Shown one piece after another: positions 10,081 through 20,061 of a stretch of 64,000 bases of DNA. Origin of the DNA: Halichoerus grypus. Lineage: Eukaryota > Chordata > Mammalia > Carnivora > Phocidae. The DNA lies in NCBI RefSeq assembly GCF_964656455.1, contig NC_135714.1, positions 119,727,631-119,791,630 on the forward strand, in the 5' to 3' direction. Position 1 is the first letter of the stretch. Each line of letters begins with the position of its first letter. The position numbers were made by a program, and so were the translations under genes. Under the pieces are notes generated by a model that searched no databases, had not been told where the DNA came from, and saw nothing but the letters and a program-made list of their open reading frames with translations.

Positions 10081-10629
10081 AGCTGTAGAGACATTGTCTA
10101 TTACCTACCCAACAACCGAACATTCCTGGCTCCCACCCTGGAAACTCCCAAGGGTCAGATATTCTCTTTCCCTACCTGTGGAAACTAAGACATGGGCACA
10201 GGACTCGAATGCAGCTAAGCTGGTCTTCACGCCGGGTTTCAAATCTCAGGAGAGTGGTGATGCCTAGGGGCAGGGACAGTTGCAGCTTTCATGGCCGCTC
10301 TGGCACCGTGGAGAGGACAGGAGAATGCTGGTAGTATCTAAGGTTGGGGCCGTTCATCACAGCGATGGTTGCCCAGTGGCGGTGTTCTTACCAGCGGCGG
10401 GCTGGCTGACATTGGGCCAGTGTGCAGACTACTACGTGATTCTATCTGGGTTGTGTTTCGCCTCCTGTTGGTCCGGCTGAAGCTGAGTTGGGCAGCCCAT
10501 GTATCAGTGCTATTGGCTACCTGAAATTCTTCCCCAAAATGTATTTTCCGCTTCAGTTAAGCAGAGTAGTCTTTTATTTTTTGCAGCCAAGGACCCATAA
10601 CAAAGAATTTCCCTGAAAACCTAAGCTAA
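10081..10629. other. unresolved insert between two L2 pieces
   Basis: The sequence is more GC- and CpG-rich than its surroundings (for example ATGGCCGCTCTGGCACCGTG and GTTCTTACCAGCGGCGGGC). L2-like sequence lies on both sides. No open frame longer than 66 codons is present and I recognise no element. It may be an old LTR or DNA transposon inserted in L2. Confidence 0.3.
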
Positions 10630-10845
10630 GGCAGCCACTCGCCTACCCTGGTTATTCTCTGCCTAGAGTATTCAGTTCTTTGTAGCATGTACTGCTATCT
10701 GAAATAATTAAATTGTGTATCTGTTTTTATCTGTTACTTGTGTATTCCCCCCACTCCCAAAACATCAACTCCATGAGAACAAGAACTGTGTTTGTAACCC
10801 CTATATCAACTCGAAGATTTGGTACTGACAAATATTCATTTCATC
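10630..10845 (+). repeat. L2 LINE 3' end
   Basis: The segment runs from TACTGCTATCTGAAATAATT through TCAACTCCATGAGAACAAGA and TGTGTTTGTAACCCC to ACAAATATTCATTTCAT, in the order of the L2 3' UTR. It is probably the continuation of the L2 copy ending near 10080. Confidence 0.65.
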
Positions 10846-10859
10846 GTGAGATAGACAGT

Positions 10860-11088
10860 AGAACGGATGGTAGATACAAGATTCGAAAAGAGCCAAGGAC
10901 CAAAATCAATATGAAAAAATTTAACAGAGTAAATGTGAGAGCTGACTTTAAGTTGATCAATCAATTGTATAAGTACAAGATCTAGGAGAGCTTACTTTTT
11001 ACAAATTTGAATGTTAAAAATGAAAACCCTATGGGTTGTGATAGATGGCAAGCTCAGTAAAACTTGACTTCTAAAGCGGGTCAAAGCA
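10860..11088 (+). repeat. CR1/L3-like ancient LINE, left part
   Basis: The phrases AAAAAATTTAACAGAGTAAA, ATCAATTGTATAAGTACAAG and CACTAATAGAAACACAGG resemble the 3' region of an ancient CR1-clade LINE. The matching downstream part appears at 16030-16206. The gap between them is filled by L1 sequence and a short unassigned stretch. The family name is from memory and should be treated as tentative. Confidence 0.4.
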
Positions 11089-11089
11089 T

Positions 11090-11735
11090 TCTTAGTCTAC
11101 ACTAATAGAAACACAGGAGGGATTGATGCTTCTGGCCAAGATGAATTAACAAAAACCAGATTTATCTTCTCACCTCAAATAACCAAAAGCACTGAACAGA
11201 ATACGTGAAACAATTTTTTTTTTTCAGCCATTGGATGACAAGCAGCACAGGAAAGTGATCACTGAGAAAGAGATGACCTCTCCAGTCGCCGGGCGTACTG
11301 CCTGGAGAACGTTTTCAGGCCACAGCACAGGGAGGGGGAACCCAGACAAAGGCTGGCAATCTCCCTAAATTGAGAAGATAGAGTTGGGAGTTCAAGGAGG
11401 TCAAGGTAACTTAAACTCATTGGTCAGTGGATCAGAGAGAAGAGAGTTCAGAGAGAGAGAGTCCCAGAAGCCAACAGAGTGTACCCCTCCCTTGAGTGGT
11501 CAGCTAAATGCTGATTGGCTCATGTGTGTGAGAAAATAACCTGAGACTAGAAGGACCTCTCAAAGAGAGCAGAGGTAGCAATTTGTGGAGATCATACAGG
11601 CTGGGAATAGTTCATGTTCCCAACAGCTAGAGTGGGAAAACCTCAGTACATGAGGCATCAGATAGAATACTCACAGGGTATTGGGGGCAAAACTAACTTT
11701 AGACTAGAGAAATTGAATTGGCAGTTTAAAGCCTT
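11090..11735 (+). mobile_element. L1 5'-UTR fragment (old)
   Basis: GCTTCTGGCCAAGATG followed by AACCAGATTTATCTTCTCAC, the CACAGCACAGGGAGGGGGAA stretch and ACTCATTGGTCAGTGG match the 5' UTR style of old mammalian L1 elements. It passes straight into ORF2-type sequence, so ORF1 and the first part of ORF2 are missing. Confidence 0.55.
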
Positions 11736-11739
11736 CTCA

Positions 11740-12089
11740 CACACAAAAAAAGACCCCTCCAGGCCTAGGTAATTTCATCGGTGAATCTACCAAATATTTA
11801 AGGAATAATTAATGCTAAACACAATTTTCTCCAGAAAATGGGGTTCTCAACTCAGTTTTTGACTCCAGTATTACCTTAATATCAAAACAAATACATTACA
11901 ATAAAGGAAAACCACAGACAAATACCGCACATGGAAAAAGACTTTAAAATTCTCAATAAAATTTTAACAAATTGAATCCAATAATACATAGAAAGGATAA
12001 TACATCATCGTCAAGTGGAGTTTATCCTAGGAATACAAAGTTGCTTTAACATACAAAAATTAATGTAATTCACACTATTGACAGACTTA

Positions 12090-12155
<66 letters not shown>

Positions 12156-12502
12156 AAAAAAGAAAGAAAGAAAGAGAAAGAACCATATGATCACCTAAAT
12201 AGATGTATAAAAAGCATTGGACAAAATTCATTTCTAAAAAAAATTCTCAGCAGAATTCTCAACCTGATAAAAGGCATTTACAAAGAACCTACAGGTAAGA
12301 CCATACTTTATGGTAAAAAATGGATTGCTTTCCCCCTAGGATCAGGAATAAGACAATAACATCTGCTCTCACCCCTTCTATTCAGGATGGTGTTGGAGGT
12401 ACTAGTCAGTGAAATAGGCAGATTGGGCAGGAAGAAGTAAAACTGTCTTTATTTGCCTACAACATAATCATCTATGTAGAAAATCCTTAGAAATAATTAA
12501 AA
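11740..12502 (+). mobile_element. L1 ORF2 (reverse transcriptase) relic
   Basis: The conceptual translation follows the reverse transcriptase part of L1 ORF2 with many stops and frameshifts. Landmarks are the phrase for GFIP-like (TGGAGTTTATCCTAGGAATA), KAFD-like (AAAAAGCATTGGACAAAATT) and the catalytic box. At 12452-12463 the expected FADD reads FAYN, so both catalytic aspartates are lost. A GAAA microsatellite replaces part of the sequence. This copy cannot be active. Confidence 0.8.
12090..12182. repeat. (GAAA)n microsatellite inside L1
   Basis: About 22 GAAA units with one interruption near 12160 lie within the L1 ORF2 relic. The continuous plus-strand open frame of K-K-E-R repeats here is an artefact of the microsatellite. 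Confidence 0.95.
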
Positions 12503-12832
12503 ACCATATGCTTTTACTCATATGTAGAATTTAAGAAACAAAACAGATGAACATAGGGGAAGGGAAAGAAGAATAAAACAAGATAAAAACAGAGAGGGAG
12601 GCAAACCATAAGAGACTCTTCTATAAAGAACAAAACTGAGGGTTGCTGGTGGGGAGGTAGGTGGGGTGTGGGGTAATTGGGTGATGGGCATTAAGGAGGG
12701 CACTTGTGATGAGCACTGTTATATGCAAGTGATAAATCACTAAATTCTACCCCTGAAACTAATAATACACTATTATGTTAACTAAGTTGAATTTAAAATA
12801 AATAAATAAATAAATAAATAATTTAAAAAATT
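12503..12832 (+). mobile_element. carnivore L1 3' end inserted in older L1
   Basis: ACCATAAGAGACTCTTCTAT, CAAAACTGAGGGTTGCTGG, GGGTGATGGGCATTAAGGAG and a TAAATAAATAAATAAATAA tail match the 3' UTR of younger carnivore L1. The flanking ORF2 sequence continues from AAATAATTAAAAA to ATTACTAGAACTAATGAGTG, so the insertion is nested in the older L1. Similar A-rich words flank it as a possible target duplication. Confidence 0.75.
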
Positions 12833-13383
12833 ACTAGAACTAATGAGTGAGTTTGGCAAGTTTTAAGATACAACATTGAAGGTGCCTCATTAGCGCAGTA
12901 GGTAGCGCGTCAGTCTCATAAGATACAACATTGATAAAAAATCAATTGCACTTTCATAGGTACTAACAACAAACAATTGGAAGTTTAAAAAATGGTACCA
13001 TTTACAAGAGTGTAAAAATACATACACTTTGGAATAAATTTGGCAATAGATGTGCAAGACCTGTACTCTTAAAAATATAAAATATTGCTGAAAGAAATTA
13101 AAGACTTAATGAAAGGAAAGAAATACTATGTGCATGGATTGAAAGAGTCAACATTACTAAGACATTAGTTATCCCCAAGTAGTCTAAATTTAATGCAATC
13201 TAAGTTAAATCCCAGCAAGCTTTCAAAAAACTAGAAATTGGCAACCTGGTTCTGAAACTTATACAAAAATGCAAAGGACCTACAATAACCAAAACAACTT
13301 TGAAAAATAAGGATTTAGTCTATATCATTTTAAGTCTCATTGTAAAGACAGCATAATTAAAATAGTGTGCTATAGGTATTAAA
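12833..13383 (+). mobile_element. L1 ORF2 relic, continuation
   Basis: ACTAGAACTAATGAGTGAGT, ATCAATTGCACTTTCATAG and ACCATTTACAAGAGTGTAAA continue the ORF2 order of the older L1. A tRNA-Met half sits inside at 12881-12921 and a SINE follows at 13396. No frame is intact. Confidence 0.75.
12864..12934 (+). pseudogene. retro-inserted 5' half of elongator tRNA-Met
   Basis: Positions 12884-12921 match the 5' half of mammalian tRNA-Met. They contain the acceptor strand, D arm with box A TAGCGCAGTAGG (12891-12902), the anticodon stem 5' strand and anticodon CAT at 12917-12919. The match stops in the anticodon loop and no T arm or CCA follows. The 16-base word TAAGATACAACATTGA flanks it at 12864-12879 and 12919-12934, overlapping the tRNA end by TAA. 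There is no A tail. This is the structure of a tailless retropseudogene made by L1 machinery from a 3'-truncated RNA. It cannot encode a working tRNA. Confidence 0.9.
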
Positions 13384-13606
13384 AAACATATAGATTGGGC
13401 GCCTGGGTGGCTCAGTCGGTTAAGCGTCTGCCTTCGGCTCAGGTCATGATCCCAGGGTCCTGGGATCGAGCCCCGCATCGGGCTCCCTGCTCAGCGGGAA
13501 GCCTGCTTCTCCCTCTCCCGCTTGTGTTCCCTCTCTCGCTGTCTCTCTCTCTCTCTGTCAATTACATAAATAAAGAAAATCTTAAAAAACAAACAAACAT
13601 ATAGAT
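13384..13606 (+). mobile_element. CAN-SINE with perfect 12-bp target duplication
   Basis: The SINE body (13396-13594) has the young head GCGCCTGGGTGGCTCAGTCG, the GGTCCTGGGATCGAGCCCCG motif, a CT-rich stretch and an A-rich end. AAACATATAGAT flanks it at 13384-13395 and 13595-13606. It is inserted in the L1 ORF2 relic, which continues on both sides. Confidence 0.97.
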
Positions 13607-14434
13607 CAATAGAACATAATATAGTCCAGAAATAAACCCACAATGGGCATTTAATTTTTGACAAATGTGCAAGGTAATTCAGTAGAGAAAGGCAACCTTT
13701 TCAATAAATGGTGACAGAACAATTGGATAACCATACACAAAGGGAAGAAATGAAATGAGAAAGGAAGGAAGGAAAGAGAAAGAAAGAAGAAAGAAAAGAA
13801 AAGGAAAAAGAAAAAAAGGAAGGAAGGAAGAAAGGACTAAAGAAAGAAAGGAAGGAAGAAAAACGGGGTGGGGGGAGGAGGAAGGAATTGAAACATTTCC
13901 TCACACCATATCTAAAAATTAACTTGAAATGGATGAGGGACATGGGCATAAGAGCCAAAACTGTAGAACCTCCAGACCAAATAGGAGAAAATCTTAGTAA
14001 CCTTGTATTTGTGAAATATTTATTAAATAAGACACAAAATGTACAAAGTATAAAAGATAAAACAAACAAATTAAGCTTTATTGAAATTTAAAACTTGTTC
14101 TTCAAAGTCACTATTACGAAAATTAAGGAGAAAGCCACAGACTTGGAGAAAACATTTGCAAGGCATATATCCAAGAAAGGACTTGTATTTGGAATATATA
14201 AAAGACCCTTATAACTCAATAAGAAGAAGAAAAGCAACCCAATAAAAAGAGGGCAAAGATTTGAATGGATATTTCTCAAAAGAGATTTTCAGACGGCAAA
14301 TACGCTCAATATCATTACATTAGGGAAATGCTATTAAAACCATAATATGATACTCAATACACACACAGTAGAATGGCTAAAATTAAAAAGATGGATGATA
14401 TGAAGTGTTTGAGGTGATAAAGAATGACTGTGAA
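13607..14434 (+). mobile_element. L1 ORF2 relic, 3' part
   Basis: GAACATAATATAGTCCAGAA, TGGATAACCATACACAAAGG, GAAATGGATGAGGGACATGG and TTTGAATGGATATTTCTCAA follow the ORF2 C-terminal coding order. A purine microsatellite interrupts it. The region ends near AAGATGGATGATATGAAGTG, where another L1 3' end has inserted. Confidence 0.8.
13740..13889. repeat. purine-rich GAAA/GGAA microsatellite
   Basis: An imperfect tract of GAAA and GGAA units runs for about 150 bases and ends with a G-rich patch near 13866. It lies inside the L1 relic. The minus-strand F- and S-rich open frame here is an artefact. Confidence 0.9.
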
Positions 14435-14958
14435 TAAAGAACAACTGTAAGAGAAGAATATCTTGCCATTTGCAACATGGACCTCGAGGGCATTATGCTA
14501 AATGAAATAAGTCAGACAGAGAAAGACAAATACTATCCCATTTCTCTTATATGCGGAATCTAAAAATAAATAAATAAAAACCCAAAACTAAATATGCAGA
14601 TACAGAAAACAGATTGGTGGTTGCTAGAAGCAGGGGGTGGGGGTGAGGCAAATGGGTGAAAAGTGTCAAAAGGTACAAGCTTCCATAAAATATTTATAAA
14701 ATAAGTAAGTCATTGGGGATACAATATACAGCATGACTGACTATAGTTAACAATACTGTATTGTATATTTGAAAGTTGTTAAGAGAGTAGATCTTTAAAG
14801 TCCTCATAACAGGAACAAAAATTTGTTATATGTGTGGTAATAAATGTTAACTGTACTTACTGTGGTGATCATTTTGAAATTTATATAAATATTGAATCAT
14901 TATGTTGTATACTTAAAATGAATATAATGGTATATGTCAATTATATCTCAATAAAAAT
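14435..14958 (+). mobile_element. L1 3' end nested in older L1
   Basis: CTTGCCATTTGCAACATGGA, ATGCTAAATGAAATAAGTCA, GATTGGTGGTTGCTAGAAGC and AATTATATCTCAATAAAAAT follow the ORF2 end and 3' UTR of an L1. The older L1 resumes after it, near 14960-15035. Confidence 0.7.
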
Positions 14959-15725
14959 ATGCTTATACATGTGTGCATTAAAGAGTCTGAAAAGATATTT
15001 GCTAAACTGTTAACAGTATTTAAAAAAAAAAGAACCACTATAATTCTCATTCAGGGGTGCTGGCAATGTAAAATGATACAATCACTTTGGAAAACAGTTT
15101 GGCAGTTTCTTAAAAGAGTAAACATCTATCTATCACAGGACTCTCCCATTCCACTCCTAGATACTTACTCGATGGAGGCGAAAGACATGCCCACACAAAG
15201 ATTTGTGCTCGAATGTTTCCAGGAGCTTTACTCGGAAGAGTCAGAAGCTGGAATCAAGCCACATGTCCGTCAACAGATGAATGAATAAACAAAATCTGCT
15301 CTATCCATACAATGGAATACTATTCAGCAGTAAAAAGAACAAAATGCTGATACACGCAATACCATGAATGAATCTCAAAATAATTATGCCATATGAAAAA
15401 GGCCAGGCAAAAGAGAATGAGTACATTTGATTCCATGTGTGCAAAATTCTGGAAGATGCAAACTAAGCAGAAAGGGCTTAACGACAGAAACTAAGTGACA
15501 GAAAGCAGATCAGAGGTTGCCTGGGGATGGGCTGGAGGATGAGAAGGTAGGGAAGGAGGAACTAAGAGTCATGAGGAAGCTTTTGGGAATGATGGATACT
15601 TTCATTATTTTGATTGTGAAGATTTCACAGATTTATACATATGTAAAAGCTAATCAAATTATACAATTAAAAATGTGCAGTGTACTGTACATAAATTATA
15701 CATCAATATAACTGTGAAAAAGAAA
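14959..15725 (+). mobile_element. older L1 ORF2 end and 3' UTR
   Basis: GGTGCTGGCAATGTAAAATG, CTTTGGAAAACAGTTTGGCA, CATACAATGGAATACTATTC and ATCAGAGGTTGCCTGGGGAT follow the L1 order to the 3' end. A 109-codon open frame (14959-15288) is inside it and is a decayed ORF2 remnant, not a host gene. Confidence 0.75.
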
Positions 15726-16029
15726 AAAGCAATACAGCGTGCGAAGCAGGAAACTGGCGTCGTGGCGCCCCTCACAGGGAATCCTTGTCCAATCCCTCAC
15801 ATGAGGTATGCGCGCTTCCGAGTAGAGAACAGCAGGGCTAGGCTCGTGCGCAGGTGACTGAAAGTCCGCTACACTCACTCAGGGATTATTCCTGCACAAA
15901 TGTCAACTCAATATTTGTTGAATGAGTGCATGGATGATAAATGAATGTACTCCTCCACTGAAACCTGTAGAATTCCAGTTTGTGCCTCAAGAAAAGTATG
16001 TCACGAAACTTCAAACAAATTCGAGAATG
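15726..16029. other. short CpG-rich patch then L2-like end
   Basis: Bases 15735-15860 are CpG-rich for this AT-rich neighbourhood (GCGTGCGAAGCAGG, GGCGTCGTGGCGCCCC, GTATGCGCGCTTCC). Bases 15893-15950 include CTCAATATTTGTTGAATGAG, an L2-type 3' end. No gene is seen. Confidence 0.35.
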
Positions 16030-16204
16030 CGGATATAACTCCTCACATGGCAAGGGTCTACTGCGCTAACTTCTGGGCACCACAGTTTAGGAGGTTGACA
16101 TCTACAAGAAAGAAGGGATGAAGAGTCTGGAAAATTATGTTATTTAAGAAACTGGTGATGTTTATTTGGGAGAAGTCTTAAGAGACCCGAACATTTTCTT
16201 TCTT
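16030..16204 (+). repeat. CR1/L3-like ancient LINE, right part
   Basis: AACTTCTGGGCACCACAGTT, GGAGGTTGACATCTACAAG and AACTGGTGATGTTTATTTGG keep the order of the ancient CR1-type 3' region whose left part is at 10860-11088. The SINE after 16205 splits it again, and more similar sequence follows to about 16505. Confidence 0.45.
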
Positions 16205-16410
16205 CTTTTTTTTTCTTAAAAGATTTTATTTATTTATTTGACAGAGAGAGAGAGAGAGAGTACAAGCAGGGGGAGAAGCAGACAGAGGGAGGGAGAGAAG
16301 CAGGCTCCCTACAGAGCAAGGAGCCCGACGTGGGGCTCGATCCCAGGACCCTGGGATCATAACCCAAGCTGGAGGCAGATGCTTAACCGACTGAGCCACC
16401 CAGGTGCCCC
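16205..16410 (-). mobile_element. CAN-SINE
   Basis: An antisense SINEC starts with a T-rich tract and AAAAGATTTTATTTATTTAT, contains GGACCCTGGGATCATAACCC and ends GAGCCACCCAGGTGCCCC. GAACATTTTCTT appears on both sides (about 16189 and 16417) as the target duplication. Confidence 0.95.
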
Positions 16411-16505
16411 AAGAGCTGAACATTTTCTTCAACAGACAGGAGGAAAGTAAATTACACACATTTAGGGTAGTTCCAGAAGACAGAACTGGGACCAAGTTAA
16501 TGATG
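16411..16505 (+). repeat. CR1/L3-like LINE, final part
   Basis: GAAGACAGAACTGGGACCAA followed by ATGGAAGATGGATTTTA matches the end of the same ancient element seen before the SINE. Confidence 0.4.
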
Positions 16506-16716
16506 GAAGATGGATTTTAACCCAGAAGTCAGCCACAAAGCTGGATTAGGTGCCCATCCTCTCTACTTCTCCACACACCCATAATAACCTGCACATGTTA
16601 TTTTAACACTTAGTACACTGTGTTCCTAGTTCTCAAAAATGTTTTCCTGGCTAAACTGTGTACTTTTTGTTTTAGGATAACAAGACTAAATAGTATAAAG
16701 ATGTGAATTATCCCTA

Positions 16717-16924
16717 GAGTGCCTGGGTGACTCAGTTAGTTAAATGTCCAACTGCAGTTTGCAGTTCAGGTCATGATCTCAAAGTCGTGAGATCAAGCCT
16801 TTCGTTGGGCTCCATGCTGGGCATGGAGCCTGCTTAACATTCTCTCTCTCCCTCTTCCTCTGCCCCTCCCCACGCCACCCCCAGCTCATGCACATGCTCA
16901 CTCTCTCTCTAAAACAAACAAAAC
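16717..16924 (+). mobile_element. CAN-SINE (old, diverged)
   Basis: GAGTGCCTGGGTGACTCAGT, GGTCATGATCTCAAAGTCGT, GGGCATGGAGCCTGCTTAAC and a CT-rich end define an older SINEC subfamily. Its tail (AAAACAAACAAA) is decayed. Confidence 0.92.
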
Positions 16925-17314
16925 TGAATTTCTCTAAATTCATCTATCATCTTAATACGATCCCATTCAAAACGTCACTAGGTTTTTCTCTTCCATCTTG
17001 TTACTGTTTTGAACTTGCAAAAAAAAAAAAAAATGTGTGTGAAATCAATTTGAAAGAAAAGATGTGATAATTCAAGAAAATTCTAAAAATGAAGGGGAAG
17101 AATAATTCTATCATATTAAAATGCATCTATATTAACTAAAATACTTTGATTCTGGGACCCAAATAGGCAGATCAATGGAACATAGTGGTGTCTAGATGAG
17201 TCAACTTAAAAGAATGAAATATATCAGTAAGTAGTTACTGATGTAATGTTCAAGACACTCAGTTATGCATAGTATAGTTGTTGGGTTTTTTTGAGGAAAA
17301 ATACACAAATTACA

Positions 17315-17316
<2 letters not shown>
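16925..17316. other. unannotated AT-rich interval
   Basis: No gene is seen. Diverged AT-rich sequence holds an A run at 17021-17033. It may be an old L1 piece, but no diagnostic motif is clear. Confidence 0.35.

Positions 17317-17348
<32 letters not shown>
17317..17348. repeat. (GT)16 microsatellite
   Basis: Sixteen uninterrupted GT units are present. The tract is likely polymorphic. Confidence 0.95.
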
Positions 17349-17351
<3 letters not shown>

Positions 17352-17574
17352 ATATGGTGGGATTTATTAAAAAAAAAAAAAAAACTGTCAGTGAGTGGTT
17401 TATTTCAATAAGAACCTGGGTGGGCCAGAACTGCAGTTAGGAAGTCAGAATGGATGAGATGGGCATTGTTACTTTTCACTTTATTCCCTTCTATATTTTT
17501 AAAAATATTTCTATATGTTACATGTATAATTTTTAATAAATTACAGAGAAAAAGAGAGCAGGGGAGAAAAGGAG

Positions 17575-18196
17575 AAAGAAAAGGGCACAGAATTAAAAAT
17601 TGAATTATCATAGGATCCAGTAATTCCACTACTGGGTATTTACCCAAAGAAAATGAAAACATTAACTCAAAAAGATACATGCACCTCCATGTTTATTGCA
17701 GCGTTATTTACAATAGCCAAATTGTGAAAGCAACCCAAGTGTCCACCGATAGATGAATGGATAAAGAAGATGTAGTATATTTATGCAATGGAATCTTATT
17801 CAGCCATAAAAAGAATAACATCTTGCCATTTGCAACAACATGGATGGAGCTAGAGAGTATCATGCTAAACGAAATAAGTCAGCCAGAGAAGACAAGTACC
17901 ATATGATTTGACTCATATTTGGAATTTAAGAAACAAATGAACAAAGAGAAAAAGAGACAAACAAAAAAACAGACTCCAAACTATAGAGAACAAACTGGTG
18001 GTTACCAGAAGGGAGGTGGGTGGGGGATGGGTGAAACACGTGAAGGGGATTAAGAGTACACTTATCATGATGAGCACTGAGTAATGTATAGAGCTGTTGA
18101 ATCACTATATTGTATACCTGAAACTAATATAACACTGTATGTTAATTAGACTGGAATTAAACTTTTTTTAAATAAGGAAAAGAAAAGGTCACAGAA
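17575..18196 (+). mobile_element. carnivore L1 3' end with 18-bp target duplication
   Basis: The insert (about 17593-18178) runs from TGAATTATCATAGGATCCAG through GGATAAAGAAGATGTAGTAT and AAACTGGTGGTTACCAGAAG to CTGAAACTAATATAACACTG and an A-rich end. AAAGAAAAGGGCACAGAA (17575-17592) is repeated with one change at 18179-18196. It is 5'-truncated and encodes no complete protein. Confidence 0.9.
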
Positions 18197-18234
18197 ATAA
18201 CAGAGAATGGGAGAGATCAAGGATAGGCTTTGAA

Positions 18235-18400
18235 GTCATAACGACAACTTATCTTTTCTCAGCCTCAGTTTCTTTTCTGTAAAATGAGGATCATAATGTC
18301 TCCTTCCAAGAGTAGTTTTAAGCATTTAATGAAATAATTTATGTAAAGGGCTTAGCCAATAATAAACAAGCATTATAAAAATCTGTAATAATTATTATTT
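18235..18400 (+). repeat. MIR SINE fragment
   Basis: CTCAGCCTCAGTTTCTTTTC, GTAAAATGAGGATCATAATG and TAAAGGGCTTAGCCAATAAT follow the MIR core and 3' order. Confidence 0.8.
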
Positions 18401-19868
18401 GCTACTACTATTATTTATATTCCAAGGAATTTTCCAACAAATGTGCAATTGAAAAGTTAAAAGAACACCCACATTCGTTCACAATAACCCGAAGGGTAAG
18501 CTCAGGGAAGCATGGTGGTTATGAGATTATAACCAAGAGAGCTTCAATGTAATCAATTGCATCATGCTCTATCTGAAGGAAGAATGTGTTAACGGAAGTG
18601 TGTGTATGATCTGTGTGGAACCTGGGAGAGAGGCTATTAGGGAAAATGAGAGAGCCTTTCATCTGCTAGGAAATGAGTGTTGAAAAAAACCTTGGGATTA
18701 AATTTTAACTCCCTGGGTAGACTTTGCTATACAGCAAGAATACTCTGATTAACCAATACTTTGGCCTTTATATGTATTATTTTGGTGTAGATATCAACCT
18801 CTTTTGAGTTTGGTTGGTATGATAACCCTGACGGTCTGATCTCATCTGTGCAGGCAGAAAACATTGAGTCTTTGGATCTGAAAGCTGAGGTCCAGACCCT
18901 AGAATTTTATAATTCTCTATAAACAAACTTGCTCTAAGAGCCTGGTATGAATGGAGGGAAAGCAGTTTTCTGTTTTGGAAAACTAAAACTTCAACATGAA
19001 TGGACCAGTGGATGGATGAATGAATAAATTAGCACTGGAAGGAGTTGCCACTGGAATTGTAAACTCTGTATCACTGTGTTGTTTGTACCCGTGAGATTGT
19101 GTTGTCCTTGTGTCTAGTTGACCATCCTATCCAGGTGATCAACAAAAGCCCACAGGAGCTGATCTTTGTTGATCTCTCCCTCTTATTCTTGCCATTTTCC
19201 CTCAACCCTGCACTCTAGCCTCTCTGGCTTTCCCATGTCAAAATGCAGTCCCCCTGGCTCCCTGCATGGTTCTCACCTTCCCCTAACTTTACACCCCAAC
19301 CTCGCAGTCACTTCTTAGTGCCTAGGATCAATCTCACCAATGCCTTTTCCAACTGCCATATGTAAAGTAGTCACCACCACCCCCACCATCACCACCACAT
19401 GACTCTCCATCCCAGCATCCAGCATCCTACGTAGAAGCCTAGATGGGATTCAACATGCAAGAGATTTCTTGGGGGAATTGCCTGTGGAGGATAAAGGGAG
19501 AGGGAGCAAGAGGAAGTGAGGAGAGCTAGGTCTGACATCTGTGAGGGGGAGAACAAAGGAAGGAAGGGGAGTTGGGGAGGAAGAGCCTCGAACTACAACA
19601 CAGTTCAGGGAAAGTCTTAGCCAGGCCCATAGGGAATCGTTGAACCAAAGTAATCTATTGGAGGAATTGTGCATCTAGAAGGAGTGGGTCCTCATTAGTC
19701 CCCTGCCATGCTCAGTTATGGGTTGGGAGCCCACAGGTTTGGTCTTGGTGCAAGTCTAATAATGGTGGGTCCAGAAGGGAAGCAGCTGGGACCATTGGTC
19801 ACTCATGCTCCCTGCAGTTAGTTAACTTAGAGGTGTGTTCTCATGGTTGTCAAATGTGATGGATTTTT
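18401..19868. other. unannotated interval
   Basis: No gene or nameable repeat is seen over about 1.5 kb. A short run of CACCACC units lies near 19374-19400. Minus-strand frames are short and featureless. Confidence 0.4.
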
Positions 19869-20052
19869 GGGGTGCCTGGGTGGCTCGGTCGGTTGAGGGT
19901 CTGTCTTCAGCTCAGGTCATGATCCCAGCGTCCTGGGATTGAGCCCCGCATCGGGCTCCCTGCTCAGTGGGGAGTCTGCTTCTCCCTCTACTCCTCCCTC
20001 CTGCTCGTGTTTCTCTCTCTCTCAAATAAATAAATAAAATCTTTTTTAAAAA
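19869..20052 (+). mobile_element. CAN-SINE, plus member of a tail-to-tail pair
   Basis: GGTGCCTGGGTGGCTCGGTC, GGTCATGATCCCAGCGTCCT and the tail AAATAAATAAATAAAATCTT identify a SINEC. A second SINEC in the opposite orientation starts about 10 bases downstream, so a transcript could fold into a long imperfect duplex. Confidence 0.95.
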
Positions 20053-20061
20053 TCCATGGCA

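Noticed and set aside
12078..12359. open frame with K-K-E-R repeats
   Set aside because: It is a translated GAAA microsatellite running into L1 ORF2 remnants.
12884..12921. functional tRNA-Met gene
   Set aside because: Only the 5' half is present, with no T arm, box B or terminator, and target duplications show it is a retro-insert.
12090..13889. purine repeats as a possible CRISPR-like or regulatory array
   Set aside because: These are simple microsatellites without spacers.
14959..15288. 109-codon frame resembling a protein
   Set aside because: It lies inside an L1 ORF2 and 3' UTR relic and is a chance survivor of decayed L1 coding sequence.
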